Shown: positions 14,884 through 24,154, counted from the stretch's first letter. The stretch: DNA of 64,000 bases from Streptomyces gobiensis (GCF_021216675.1 NZ_CP086120.1:2710501-2774500), one strand, 5' to 3'. Numbers and translations are program-made. The notes: generated by a model from the letters alone, not told the origin.

Positions 14884-16338
14884 GTGGCCGAGCAGCAGAC
14901 TCCGGAGACCCCGGACGAGCAGCCCATCAAGCAGCGGAAGAACAGCCTGTACCCAGGCGTATCCGACGAGCTCGCCGAGAACATGAAGACCGGCTGGGCC
15001 GACACAGAGCTCCGTGACCTCCAGCCCATCGAGCAGGCTGAGCACACCGCCCGCCGCCGTGCAGCGCTCTCCGCCCGCTTCCCGGGTGAGCGCCTGGTGA
15101 TTCCCGCGGGCAATCTCAAGACCCGCTCCAACGACACCGAGTACAGCTTCCGGTCATCCGTGGAGTACGCCTATCTCACCGGTGACCAGACCGAGGACGG
15201 CGTGCTCGTGCTGGAGCCCAGGGATGAGGGCGGGCATGACGCCGCGCTCTATCTGCTGCCGCGCTCCAACCGGGAGAACGGCGAGTTCTGGCTGGACGGC
15301 CAGGGCGAGCTGTGGGTCGGCCGCCGTCACAGCCTCACCGAGGCCGAGCAGCTGTACGGGATGCCGTGCGCGGATGTCCGTACGGTCGCCGACACCCTCA
15401 GGGCCGCGACCGGGCCGGTCCGTATCGTCCGGGGCCATGACGCCGGGCTGGAGGCCGCGCTCACCGACAAGGTCACCGCCGAGCGTGACGAGGAACTGCG
15501 GGTCTTCCTCTCCGAGGCGCGGCTGGTCAAGGATGAGTTCGAGATCGGCGAGCTGCAGAAGGCCGTGGACTCCACGGTCCGTGGCTTCGAGGACGTCGTG
15601 AAAATCCTCGACAAGGCCGAGGCCACCTCCGAGCGCTATATCGAGGGCACCTTCTTCCTGCGCGCCCGCGTCGAGGGCAATGACATCGGCTATGGCTCCA
15701 TCTGCGCGGCTGGACCGCACGCCACCACCCTGCACTGGGTGCGCAACGACGGTCCCGTACGCTCCGGCGAGCTGCTTCTGCTGGACGCCGGGGTGGAGAC
15801 CCACACCCTCTACACCGCCGATGTCACCCGCACCCTGCCGGTCAACGGCCGGTACACCGACCTGCAGCGCAAGATCTATGACGCGGTGTACGAGGCCCAG
15901 GAAGCGGGTATCGCGGCGGTCAAGCCGGGCGCCAAGTATCTGGACTTCCACCACGCCGCACAGCGCGTCCTCGCCGGGAAGCTGGTGGAGTGGGGGCTGC
16001 TGGAGGGCCCCGTGGAGCGGGTTCTGGAGCTGGGTCTGCAGCGCCGCTGGACGCTGCACGGCACCGGGCACATGCTCGGCATGGACGTTCACGACTGTGC
16101 GGTCGCCCGTCGGGAGACCTACGCCGAGGGGACGCTGGAGCCCGGGATGTGTCTCACCGTCGAGCCCGGTCTCTACTTCCAGGCCGACGATCTGACGGTG
16201 CCCGAGGAGTACCGGGGCATCGGCGTCCGTATCGAGGATGACGTCCTGGTGACGGAGGACGGTAACCGCAATCTGTCCGAGGGGCTGCCCCGCCGTTCGG
16301 CGGAGGTCGAGGCGTGGATGGCCACCCTCAAGGGCTGA
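14884..16338 (+). CDS. pepP: Xaa-Pro aminopeptidase (M24B)
   Basis: A 484-residue cytosolic metalloaminopeptidase that removes N-terminal residues preceding proline. After an N-terminal aminopeptidase-P domain (about 30-190) comes the pita-bread M24 domain. The five metal ligands can be placed: Asp in LLLDAGVET, Asp in TADVTRTLPV, His in GTGHMLGMDVHD, Glu in TVEPGLYF and Glu in VRIEDDVLV. AAGGAGG ends 8 bases before GTG 14884, deciding the start over GTG 14860. A perfect 34-bp palindromic terminator follows. Aminopeptidase P is normally encoded at this place in Streptomyces. Confidence 0.95.
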   Translation: MAEQQTPETPDEQPIKQRKNSLYPGVSDELAENMKTGWADTELRDLQPIEQAEHTARRRAALSARFPGERLVIPAGNLKTRSNDTEYSFRSSVEYAYLTGDQTEDGVLVLEPRDEGGHDAALYLLPRSNRENGEFWLDGQGELWVGRRHSLTEAEQLYGMPCADVRTVADTLRAATGPVRIVRGHDAGLEAALTDKVTAERDEELRVFLSEARLVKDEFEIGELQKAVDSTVRGFEDVVKILDKAEATSERYIEGTFFLRARVEGNDIGYGSICAAGPHATTLHWVRNDGPVRSGELLLLDAGVETHTLYTADVTRTLPVNGRYTDLQRKIYDAVYEAQEAGIAAVKPGAKYLDFHHAAQRVLAGKLVEWGLLEGPVERVLELGLQRRWTLHGTGHMLGMDVHDCAVARRETYAEGTLEPGMCLTVEPGLYFQADDLTVPEEYRGIGVRIEDDVLVTEDGNRNLSEGLPRRSAEVEAWMATLKG

Positions 16339-16372
16339 CGCGACGGCTGACGCCCGCCCAACGCAAGCCGCC

Positions 16373-16406
16373 GGGGCCGGACCTCTCCATGGAGAGGTCC
16401 GGCCCC
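16373..16406 (+). terminator. 34-bp perfect palindromic terminator of pepP
   Basis: GGGGCCGGACCTCTCC followed by AT and its exact complement, 35 bases past the pepP stop. There is no clear T-run, which is common for Streptomyces terminators. The rest of 16339-16646 is moderately A/T-rich and should contain the promoter of the polysaccharide cluster. Confidence 0.75.
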
Positions 16407-16646
16407 GCTGCATAAGGCGGCTCGCCCACCCTTGCGCTCGCTACACCGTTTGCATCCTGTATGTTCGACTTTTAGCCAGCAGCACGCCATAGCTGGACTC
16501 AAGTCCGATGATTGGCTTTGCGGACGAATTGAGATTCAACACACACTCAGTCTGATTCGGCCACAACAACGCTGGTGAACCTCCATGCTGTTGCGCGACC
16601 GCTTGATCACGACTGGTTGAACTTCGCGCCTGCTGGGGGGACTTGT

Positions 16647-18737
16647 ATGGCTCGCAGACCGTTCGCCGCCGGTGCCGCCGCGCTGCTGCTGGCCCTCGGG
16701 GCGGCTGACTACGGTGCAGCCGCGGCGGAGGGTCCCGGGGAGCCGGTACCCCGCATCGATCTGCGGGTCCTGGTGCTCGACAACGGCGGTCCGGCCACCG
16801 CCGCGATCCGCGCCCGACTGGACGGCAGCGGCACCCCGTACACCGCCGTAGACCTCACCGACCGGGCCCGTGAACGCATTGACGCCGACTTCCTCACCGC
16901 CACCGACACCACCGACACCGACAGCACTGACGGCGGCCGCCCGCACGCCCGCTTCCAGTCAGTGGTGACACCGGACGAGCAGCCGGCCGGTCTGGGCGGC
17001 GCCGAAGCCGATGCCCTCGCCGACTACCGGGCCCGCTTCGACATCCCGCAGGTGAACGCCTACGTTTATCCGAGCCCCGCGGTCGGTCTCAACTGGCCCG
17101 AGGAGCCCGGCTATACCGGCCCCCTGGACGGCGTAACGGCCAAGCTGACCAAGGCGGGCCGGGCCGGACCGTTCGGCTATCTCAGCGGCACCGTGCCCTT
17201 TGACGATCTGGACCCGGAGACCTCGGAGAGCTATGGCGCGCTGGCCGTGCCGCTTGCCGATCCCCCGGAGGGCAGCGAGTACACCAGCCTGCTGGACGCC
17301 CCGATCCCCGGCGACGGCACCGATGGGTCACTGATCGGCGAGTACGAGCACGACGGCCTGCGCGACCTGGTGGTGAACTTCGGCTACAACCAGCACCAGG
17401 CGCAGTTCCGGCTGCTGGCCCGGGGCATCGTCGACTGGCTCACCGACGGCGTACGGCTCGGCATGAGCCGTAACTACTTCGCCGTTCATGTCGACGACGT
17501 CTTCGCCCCCGACGACCGCTGGGACACCCAGCACAACTGCACCCCGGGCGACCACGACTGCGGTGCCGAAGGCCCCGGCCAACAGCCCAGCCCCATCCGG
17601 ATGACCGCCGCCGACGCCCGGTACGCCGCCCGGTGGCAGCGGAACCACGGCTTCACCCTGGACATGGTCTACAACGCGGGCTCCGGCGAGATGTGGAAGC
17701 GGCAGAACGGCGGCCGGGACCCGCTCACCGACCAGCTCGTGGCCGACCGGGACGCCTTCCGCTGGATCAACCACACCTACACCCACCCCTATCTGGGCTG
17801 CCTCCAGGATGTCTCCGTGGTGCCGTGGCGCTGCGCCACCGACGCGGACGGCAACACCCGCTGGACCAGCCGGTCCACCATCACGGCCGAGATCCAGCGC
17901 AACCTCGACTGGGCCGCCACGCACGGTCTGCCCGTGGACCGCACCGAGCTGGTCACCGGCGAGCACTCCGGGCTCAGGACCCTGCCGCAGCAGCCCGACG
18001 ACAACCCCAACCTCGGCCCGGCGCTGCGGGACACCGGGGTGCGCTGGATCGCCAGCGACAACTCACGGGAGCCACGGCAGCGCACCGTCGGGCCGGCCCG
18101 TACCGTGCCCCGCCATCCCATGAGCCTCTTCTACAACGTCGGCACCGCCGCCGAGCTGGTCGACGAGTACAACTGGATCTACACCAGCAAGGCCGACGGC
18201 GGCAGCGGCAGCTGCGAAACCGACCCCGCTGCCACCTGTCTGCCCGCACCGCTTGACCCGGACACCGGCTTCACCGGCCATATCGCCCCGCTGGAGGCCC
18301 GTACGGCCCTCACCCACGTGCTGGCGGGCGACCCGCGCCCGCACTACATCCATCAGTCCAACCTCGCCGAGGACCGGCTCGCCTACCCGGTGCTGAAGCG
18401 GGTGCTCGACGACTACCGCAAGCTGCACGCCGACAACACCCCGCTGATCAGTCCACGGCAGCGGGAGACCGGCACCGAGCTGCGGCGCCGGGCCCAGTGG
18501 CAACAGGCGCTGGCGGCCGGACAGATCACCGCCTACCGCATCGGTGACACCATCACCGTCCAGACCGCCGCGGGTGCCAACGCCCGCGCCATCCCGGCCA
18601 CCGCACCCACCGGCACCACCACGACCGGCCCAGACGGCGGCACCACACCGTTCGGAGCCGCCTACGCCAACAACCGCTCCGGCTGGACCACACCTGACCG
18701 GCCCGGCACCACCCTCACTCTCAACCTGCCCCACTGA
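16647..18737 (+). CDS. secreted Agd3-like (CE18-type) polysaccharide N-deacetylase
   Basis: A 696-residue exported protein with a signal peptide (MARRPFAAGAAALLLALG, cleavage near AAAA-E). The middle has features of a metal-dependent deacetylase: FAVHVDDVFAPDD near residue 279 supplies the Asp pair and RWINHTYTHPYLGC near residue 375 the H-x3-H metal site. LVTGEHSGL and PHYIHQSNL may supply further catalytic-site residues. Size and motif order fit the large deacetylase Agd3 of Aspergillus galactosaminogalactan synthesis and its bacterial relatives. Expected role: partial removal of acetyl groups from a GalNAc-containing exopolysaccharide outside the cell. It opens a five-gene cluster with PelF-, GH135- and GH114-like genes. 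GGGGGG lies 6-7 bases before ATG 16647. Confidence 0.75.
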   Translation: MARRPFAAGAAALLLALGAADYGAAAAEGPGEPVPRIDLRVLVLDNGGPATAAIRARLDGSGTPYTAVDLTDRARERIDADFLTATDTTDTDSTDGGRPHARFQSVVTPDEQPAGLGGAEADALADYRARFDIPQVNAYVYPSPAVGLNWPEEPGYTGPLDGVTAKLTKAGRAGPFGYLSGTVPFDDLDPETSESYGALAVPLADPPEGSEYTSLLDAPIPGDGTDGSLIGEYEHDGLRDLVVNFGYNQHQAQFRLLARGIVDWLTDGVRLGMSRNYFAVHVDDVFAPDDRWDTQHNCTPGDHDCGAEGPGQQPSPIRMTAADARYAARWQRNHGFTLDMVYNAGSGEMWKRQNGGRDPLTDQLVADRDAFRWINHTYTHPYLGCLQDVSVVPWRCATDADGNTRWTSRSTITAEIQRNLDWAATHGLPVDRTELVTGEHSGLRTLPQQPDDNPNLGPALRDTGVRWIASDNSREPRQRTVGPARTVPRHPMSLFYNVGTAAELVDEYNWIYTSKADGGSGSCETDPAATCLPAPLDPDTGFTGHIAPLEARTALTHVLAGDPRPHYIHQSNLAEDRLAYPVLKRVLDDYRKLHADNTPLISPRQRETGTELRRRAQWQQALAAGQITAYRIGDTITVQTAAGANARAIPATAPTGTTTTGPDGGTTPFGAAYANNRSGWTTPDRPGTTLTLNLPH

Positions 18738-18768
18738 CGCCATTCCTGCCCTGGGGGGAACCGCAGTT

Positions 18769-20388
18769 ATGAGCGCCCTGCTGCACAGCGTGACGCGCGA
18801 CTATGCCCGCAGCCGGCGCGGCGGCCGCCGCGTCACCCTGCTCACCGAAGGCACCTACCCACATGTCCATGGTGGGGTCAGCACCTGGTGCGACCAGCTC
18901 GTACGCGGCATGCCCGAGGTGGAGTTCCAGGTCATATCCCTGACCGGCAACGGCCGTGAGCCCGTCACCTGGGAGCTGCCGCCCAACGTCAGCCGGCACA
19001 GCGCCGTACCGCTGTGGGGCACACCGCCCGGCGGTGCCCGCCGGGCGCCCAGAGGCCGGCACCGCAGACGCTTCCTGGAGAGCTACGAGCGCTTCCTGCA
19101 CGCGCTCCTCGACCCCGAACCCAGCGCTGAATTCACCCATGGCCTCTACGAGCTGGCCGCCCTCGCCCGCGCCGGACAGCTCACCGCCGCACTGCGTACC
19201 GAGGCCGCACTGCGCGCCCTCACCCGGGTGTGGACCTGGCCCTACGCACCCATCGCCGCCGCCCGGCCCACCCTGCACGACGCCCTCACCGCCACCGACC
19301 TGCTGGAACACACTCTGCGCCCACTCGCCATCCGGGTGCCGTCGGGCGGTATAGCGCACGCCGTCAGCGGCGGCCTCGCCACCCTGCCCGCGCTCGCCGC
19401 CCAGGAGCTGGACGGCACCCCCTTCCTCCTCACGGAGCACGGCATCTATCTGCGCGAGCGCTACCTCAGCTACCGCGGCACAGCGCCCAGTTCACCCAGT
19501 TCACCCGGTTCAGCCGATTCAGCCAGTTCGCCCAGCTCACCGGTCAAGGCGCTGATGCTCGGCTTCTACCGGCAGCTCGCCGCCGAGGGTTACCGCGCCG
19601 CCCGCCTGGTCACCCCCTGCAACCAGTACAACCGCCGCTGGGAAGAGCGCGGCGGCACCCCGGCCGAGCGAATCCGCACCGTCTACAACGGCGTTGACCC
19701 GAACCTCTTCCCGCACACCGGCCCGGAGCCGGAAACACTCACCCTCACCTGGGCGGGCCGTATCGACCCCATCAAGGACCTGGAAACCCTCATCCGGGCC
19801 TACGCCCTGCTGCGCCCCGAATTCCCCCAGCTACGGCTGCGGCTCTTCGGGGGCGTACCCAGCGGCGGCGAACGCTACCGGAACCACTGCGCCAAACTCG
19901 CCGCCACCCTCGGGGTGCTCGACGGCGTCACCTTCGAAGGCCGGATCAGCCAGGTCAGCCGGGCTTACGCGGCGGGCAGCGTGGTGCTGCTCTCCAGCAT
20001 CAGCGAGGGCTTCCCCTTCAGCCTGATCGAGGCGATGTCCTGCGGCAGGGCCACCGTCTCCACCGATGTCGGGGGCGTCAGGGAAGCGGTCGGCGACACC
20101 GGGGAGGTGGTGCCGCCACGCGACCCCGAGGCGATGGCCGACGCCACCGCGGCGCTGCTGCGCGATCCGGAGCGCCGCGCCGAGCTGGGCGGCCGTGCCC
20201 GGCAGCGGGTGATCGACCAGTTCACGCTGCGCGCCTCGGTTGACGCGTTCCGGCGTATATACCGGGAGCTGGGCGCCGATATCCCGGTCGCACCCTTCAC
20301 CCCGGCCGCCCCGGACAGCTGGGCCACCTGGGGCACCTGGGCCGCCACCCGCCAGGACGGCTCGCTCGCCCTGGGCGGCGCCCGGTGA
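18769..20388 (+). CDS. PelF-like GT4 glycosyltransferase
   Basis: A 539-residue cytosolic glycosyltransferase with GT-B fold. The N-terminal domain opens VTLLTEGTYPHVHGGVSTWC, the hallmark of PelF (DUF3492). The C-terminal domain contains LTWAGRIDPIKDLETLIRAY and SEGFPFSLIEAMSCGRAT, the E-x7-E nucleotide-sugar motif of GT4 enzymes, then STDVGGVREAV. PelF polymerises UDP-activated N-acetylhexosamine in Pel biosynthesis. A low-complexity Ser/Pro linker (about 19486-19545) interrupts the N-terminal domain. GGGGGGAA precedes ATG 18769 by about 10 bases. The stop overlaps the next gene's GTG, indicating an operon. No PelD/E/A/G homologue is obvious nearby unless the next membrane protein fills the PelG role. 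Confidence 0.85.
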   Translation: MSALLHSVTRDYARSRRGGRRVTLLTEGTYPHVHGGVSTWCDQLVRGMPEVEFQVISLTGNGREPVTWELPPNVSRHSAVPLWGTPPGGARRAPRGRHRRRFLESYERFLHALLDPEPSAEFTHGLYELAALARAGQLTAALRTEAALRALTRVWTWPYAPIAAARPTLHDALTATDLLEHTLRPLAIRVPSGGIAHAVSGGLATLPALAAQELDGTPFLLTEHGIYLRERYLSYRGTAPSSPSSPGSADSASSPSSPVKALMLGFYRQLAAEGYRAARLVTPCNQYNRRWEERGGTPAERIRTVYNGVDPNLFPHTGPEPETLTLTWAGRIDPIKDLETLIRAYALLRPEFPQLRLRLFGGVPSGGERYRNHCAKLAATLGVLDGVTFEGRISQVSRAYAAGSVVLLSSISEGFPFSLIEAMSCGRATVSTDVGGVREAVGDTGEVVPPRDPEAMADATAALLRDPERRAELGGRARQRVIDQFTLRASVDAFRRIYRELGADIPVAPFTPAAPDSWATWGTWAATRQDGSLALGGAR

Positions 20389-21845
20389 ACGACCGCAGGC
20401 AGGGGCACGGTCCGGGCCCCGCGGCCCGTACGAGCCGTGCGACCGTCACCGCGTGGAAGACCGCGCTGGAGGATCTCACCGACCGGATGTGGGAGGACTG
20501 CGCGGCGGCCGTACATCCGGAGGAGATCGCCGCGCTGCTGGAGGCCGATGGCCTGACCGACACACAGATCCAGACCCGTTACGGCTTCCCGGACTCCTTC
20601 GCGCTGGCCGAGGAGCTGTTCGCCCTGGTCCCCCGGGACCACCACCGGCCACCCCCGCCACAGCAGGCCACCCCATCCCCCGCCGAGCTGCTCCGCTACG
20701 GGCTGCGCGGCCTCGTCTTCGCCCTGCCCGCGCTCGGCTATGTCCTCGGCAGCCCACTGCTCAGCGGCCCCGCCGACGCGCCCACGCCGGGCAGCCTGCC
20801 GCCCGGCACCCTCACGCTGCTCGCCGGGGCGCTCACCGGCTGGGCCTGGAGCCAGGCGCTGGCGCACCGCGCCTACTTCCTGCTCGGTCTGGGCGACCGG
20901 GCCGCCGCCGCCCGCGCCCTGGCCCGGGGCGGGGCCCTCGGAGCGCTGGCGTCCGCCGTCGTGGCCGCCGCCGCGCCGGGTGGCGGGGCGGGCCCCTGGT
21001 CGTTCGCCGCCGGACAGGCCTGCTATCTGGCCAGCGCCACCGTGCTGCTGGTGTCAGGCCAGGAACGCGCCCTGTTCGCCGCCCTGTTACCGGTCACCGC
21101 CGGGGGTATCGCGGCCACGGCGTACGACCTGCCGGACGCTCTCCGCGCCGCCCTGCTGGGCTGTTCGCTGGCCGCCGTGGTGGCGCTGGCCGTGATGACC
21201 GTACTGGAGCAGCTGGCCGCTGACGGGGACGGCACCGACCGCCCGGCCGCCCCGGCACCGGCGCTGTGGGCGTCCGTGCCGTACGGGCTGCTGGGGCTGG
21301 GCACGGGTGTCCTGGTGATGCTGGCCATCCTCGCCGATGTGCTGCGGCACGGCGCCGAGGGCAGCATCGCCGCGCCCACCGCCCTCGCCCTCTCCCTGAG
21401 CATGGGACCCGCTGAGTGGCTGCTGGCCCGCTTCCGGGCCCGTACGCTGGCGAAGCTCCGGGACCGGACCACCTTCGCCGCCTTCCGCGGCACGGTCGCC
21501 GCGGAGCTGGCCTGCGGACTGCTCGGCTATCTGGCGGTGCTCGCGCTGCTCACCTGGGCGGGCGGCGTGCTGTGGCCCTACGGCCCGGACCCGCACGGCG
21601 CGGCGGGGCTCGCGCTACCGCTGCTGCTGGGCACGGTGCTGTGGACGGCGCTGCTGCTCCAGTCCTTCGGCCGGATCGCCGCCGCGGTCACGGCGTGCGG
21701 GGCGGCGGCCATCGCCGATGTCAGCGCGCTGCTGCTGCACCCGGCCTCCCCCGTCGCCATCCAGCTCGCGGTGTGCGCGGTGGCCGCGGCGGTACTGCCC
21801 GTACTGGCCTGGGCGCTGCTGGCCCGGGCGTGTTCTCACCGGTAA
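20385..21845 (+). CDS. polytopic membrane protein, putative exopolysaccharide exporter
   Basis: A 486-residue protein with a cytosolic N-terminal region of about 100 residues (including LEADGLTDTQIQTRYGF), then roughly 10-12 hydrophobic segments to the C-terminus. Length and position directly after the PelF-like gene (GTGA overlap) suggest the job done by PelG, a MOP-superfamily transporter that works with PelF. I cannot confirm homology from motifs; the sequence is very Ala/Leu-rich and lacks diagnostic residues. Alternatives are an acyl- or lipid-modifying membrane enzyme or an unrelated integral protein. Calling it a cluster member is well supported; the function is inferred. Confidence 0.6.
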   Translation: MNDRRQGHGPGPAARTSRATVTAWKTALEDLTDRMWEDCAAAVHPEEIAALLEADGLTDTQIQTRYGFPDSFALAEELFALVPRDHHRPPPPQQATPSPAELLRYGLRGLVFALPALGYVLGSPLLSGPADAPTPGSLPPGTLTLLAGALTGWAWSQALAHRAYFLLGLGDRAAAARALARGGALGALASAVVAAAAPGGGAGPWSFAAGQACYLASATVLLVSGQERALFAALLPVTAGGIAATAYDLPDALRAALLGCSLAAVVALAVMTVLEQLAADGDGTDRPAAPAPALWASVPYGLLGLGTGVLVMLAILADVLRHGAEGSIAAPTALALSLSMGPAEWLLARFRARTLAKLRDRTTFAAFRGTVAAELACGLLGYLAVLALLTWAGGVLWPYGPDPHGAAGLALPLLLGTVLWTALLLQSFGRIAAAVTACGAAAIADVSALLLHPASPVAIQLAVCAVAAAVLPVLAWALLARACSHR

Positions 21846-21871
21846 CGGGGATGGACCCGAGGAGAGGCGTT

Positions 21872-22528
21872 GTGCGCCTGCTGGTGCCGCTGTACGAACA
21901 CCCCGCCGACCGCCCCGAGGCCTGGCGCCAGCTGCTGCGCGCGGCACCCCGCCTCTACGGCGTCGTGCTCAACCCCGCCAGCGGTCCCGGCGCCGCCCCC
22001 GATCCCGGCTTCGCCCGGGCGGTGGACCGGCTACGCGCCGCCGGGGTACGGGTGCTCGGCTACGCCGATACCGACTACGGGCGCCGCCCGCCCGCCGACG
22101 TCCTCGCCGACCTGCTGCGCTACCGCCGCTGGTACGGCACCGACGGGGCGTTCCTGGACCAGGCGGCCGCCAGCCCACAGGCGCTGGCCCGCTACCGGGA
22201 ACTGGCCGACGCGGCCCGCCAGGAAGCCGGTATCCGCACCCTCGCCCTCAACCCCGGGGTGCACCCCGACCCCGGCTATGCGGAGCTGGCGGATCTGCTG
22301 GTCACCTTTGAGGGCACCTGGCGGAGCTACCTGGCCGACCGGGTGCCTCGCTGGGCCCGGCTCCAGCCCCCGCAGCGGCTGTGCCATCTGGTGTACGGGG
22401 TCCCCCGTGGCCAGGGCGCCCACGCCGCCGCCCTGGCCGGACGGCGCGGCGCCGGGGTGTGCTGCGCGGTGCCGGGCACCATGCCGCACCCCTGGGACGG
22501 CCTGCCGGAGGAGCTGGTGACCGAGTGA
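21872..22528 (+). CDS. spherulin-4-like protein (GH135/Sph3-type)
   Basis: A 218-residue protein of the spherulin-4 family, a short TIM-barrel group that includes the fungal galactosaminogalactan hydrolase Sph3 (GH135). Recognisable pieces are LLVPLYEHP at the start, VVLNPASGPG, VLGYADTDYG, DGAFLDQAA (acidic residues at the barrel end), LALNPGVHP and LVTFEGTW. GGAGAGG precedes GTG 21872; an in-frame ATG 21851 has a poorer site. No signal peptide is visible, so unless it exits by another route it would act in the cytoplasm, unlike Sph3. It overlaps the next gene by GTGA. Confidence 0.75.
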   Translation: MRLLVPLYEHPADRPEAWRQLLRAAPRLYGVVLNPASGPGAAPDPGFARAVDRLRAAGVRVLGYADTDYGRRPPADVLADLLRYRRWYGTDGAFLDQAAASPQALARYRELADAARQEAGIRTLALNPGVHPDPGYAELADLLVTFEGTWRSYLADRVPRWARLQPPQRLCHLVYGVPRGQGAHAAALAGRRGAGVCCAVPGTMPHPWDGLPEELVTE

Positions 22529-23382
22529 ACCGTATGAACGGTATGAACGGTGTGAACGGTGTGAGGTGTACAAAGCGGCGGTACGCGGCTGTCGCCGCCG
22601 CCCTCCTCGGCGTCCTGCTGGCCGCATGCTCCGCGGAGCCCACCTCCCCCCGCCCCGATAAGCCCGACAGCCGCCCCACCGGCGAGCGCTGGCAGCCCGG
22701 ACCGGGCACCGACTGGCACTGGCAGCTCACCGGCAAGCTGAATATGGAGGTGGATGTCCCGGTCTATGACATCGACGGCTTCAACCACGACGCCTCGGTC
22801 GTCAAGCAGCTGCACAACCGGGGCGTCAAGGTCATCTGCTATATCAACGTCGGCGCCTGGGAGGACTTCCGCCCGGACGCCGACGCCTTCCCCAAGGAGC
22901 TGCGTGGCCGTGGCAACGGCTGGGAGGGCGAACGCTGGCTGGATATCCGCCGCACCGAGACGCTGCGTCCGCTGATCGCCAAACGCTTTGATATGTGCCG
23001 GGACAAGGGCTTTGACGCGGTGGAGCCGGATCTTCTGGACGGCTACCGCAATAAGACCGGCTTCCCGCTGACCGCCGCCGACCAGCTCAGCTACAACCGC
23101 ATGATCGCGAAGCTGGCCCAGGACCGTGGCCTGGCCGTCGGGCTCAAGAACGACCTGGATCAAATCCCCGAGCTGGTCGACGACTTCGACTTCGCGGTCA
23201 ACGAGGAGTGCGCCGCGTTCGATGAATGCGAACGCCTGAAGCCCTTCATCGACGCGGGCAAGGCCGTGTTCCATGTGGAGTACAACCTGCCAACGGAAAA
23301 GTTCTGTGCCCGGTCCCGGGAACTGAAGCTCAGCTCGATGGCCAAACGTCTCCATCTGGACGCCTGGCGCGCTCCCTGCTGA
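22525..23382 (+). CDS. GH114-type lipoprotein (endo-alpha-1,4-polygalactosaminidase family)
   Basis: A 285-residue lipoprotein: the lipobox LLGVLLAAC gives a lipidated Cys near residue 33. The mature part is a GH114 TIM barrel with VPVYDIDGFN, VICYINVGAWEDFRPD (acidic catalytic region), ERWLDIRR, FDAVEPDLLDGY and LKNDLDQIPEL. Relatives such as fungal Ega3 cleave alpha-1,4-linked galactosamine. Here it would trim or release a partly deacetylated GalNAc polymer at the cell surface. The first codons form a repeat (MNGMNGVNGV) with several possible starts; I use GTG 22525, which overlaps the upstream stop. Last enzyme gene of the cluster. Confidence 0.85.
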   Translation: MNRMNGMNGVNGVRCTKRRYAAVAAALLGVLLAACSAEPTSPRPDKPDSRPTGERWQPGPGTDWHWQLTGKLNMEVDVPVYDIDGFNHDASVVKQLHNRGVKVICYINVGAWEDFRPDADAFPKELRGRGNGWEGERWLDIRRTETLRPLIAKRFDMCRDKGFDAVEPDLLDGYRNKTGFPLTAADQLSYNRMIAKLAQDRGLAVGLKNDLDQIPELVDDFDFAVNEECAAFDECERLKPFIDAGKAVFHVEYNLPTEKFCARSRELKLSSMAKRLHLDAWRAPC

Positions 23383-23478
23383 CGTCCCCCATTTGGCTTT
23401 CCCCAGTGGTCCAGACCGGTTCCCGGATATCCCATGTCTCTGGGCGCGTTTCTGTCTCTCCCGCGTCCTGGAGGCACC

Positions 23479-24147
23479 ATGCGTATACATACTCTCGCCG
23501 CCGCCGGAGCTCTGTCCACCGTGATCGCCCTGGGGACAGCGACACCAGCGGTGGCCGGCAGCGACATCATCATCCAGCCCAATCCGGTGGCACCAGGCGG
23601 TGATTTCTCCGTCTTCGACGGCGGAAACTGCACCACTGACACCGGTAGGGCCACCTTCAAGCCGCCAGAGGGCGGCGTCGGGCTGCCCGACGTGGAGATG
23701 GGCATGCTCGCCAATATGGTCGGCGGTACGGGGAAGGTGCCCACGGACGCCAAGCCAGGCCAGTACGAGGTCTCCGTCACCTGCGGCACCGAGGGCCCTT
23801 TCCTCGGCACCCTCACGGTGACCGGCGCCAGCAGGACCGCCAAACCTACCGGCGCGCCGAAGGACATCGAGAAAGACTTCGACAAGGACTTCGGGAAAGA
23901 CGTCGAGAAGGGTTTCGAGAAGGACGTCGAAAAGGAAGCCCCGACCACCGGACCAGCCAAGCCTCCGCACAAATCCCTGGATAAATCCCCGCACACCTCT
24001 CCGTCCGCGGTCCCGAAGGGCCCGGTGAAGGGCGGCGTCGGCGGTTCGAACGAATCCATCAACTCCACGGCCTGGGCAGCCGGTGGAGCAGTGGTACTCG
24101 CGGTGATCGGCGGCGCCCTCTGGTACCGCCGCCACGGCCAGGCTTGA
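23479..24147 (+). CDS. secreted, C-terminally membrane-anchored protein
   Basis: A 222-residue protein with a signal peptide ending at PAVAG (about residue 27), an immunoglobulin-like beta domain (IIQPNPVAPGGDFSVFDGG with two Cys), then a charged Lys/Asp/Phe repeat (EKDFDKDFGKDVEKGFEKD) and a Pro/Ser linker. A C-terminal membrane segment (AAGGAVVLAVIGGALWY) and basic tail finish it. No LPxTG motif is present, so it is not a standard sortase substrate. Similar small cell-surface proteins are common in Streptomyces. GGAGG lies 5 bases before the ATG. It follows the polysaccharide cluster on the same strand but is separated by 96 bases, so membership is uncertain. Confidence 0.75.
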   Translation: MRIHTLAAAGALSTVIALGTATPAVAGSDIIIQPNPVAPGGDFSVFDGGNCTTDTGRATFKPPEGGVGLPDVEMGMLANMVGGTGKVPTDAKPGQYEVSVTCGTEGPFLGTLTVTGASRTAKPTGAPKDIEKDFDKDFGKDVEKGFEKDVEKEAPTTGPAKPPHKSLDKSPHTSPSAVPKGPVKGGVGGSNESINSTAWAAGGAVVLAVIGGALWYRRHGQA

Positions 24148-24154
24148 CGGTGAC

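Noticed and set aside
16647..18737. Chitin or peptidoglycan NodB-type deacetylase
   Set aside because: Size, motif spacing and the Pel/GAG-type neighbours fit the large Agd3-like group better than the 200-residue NodB domain.
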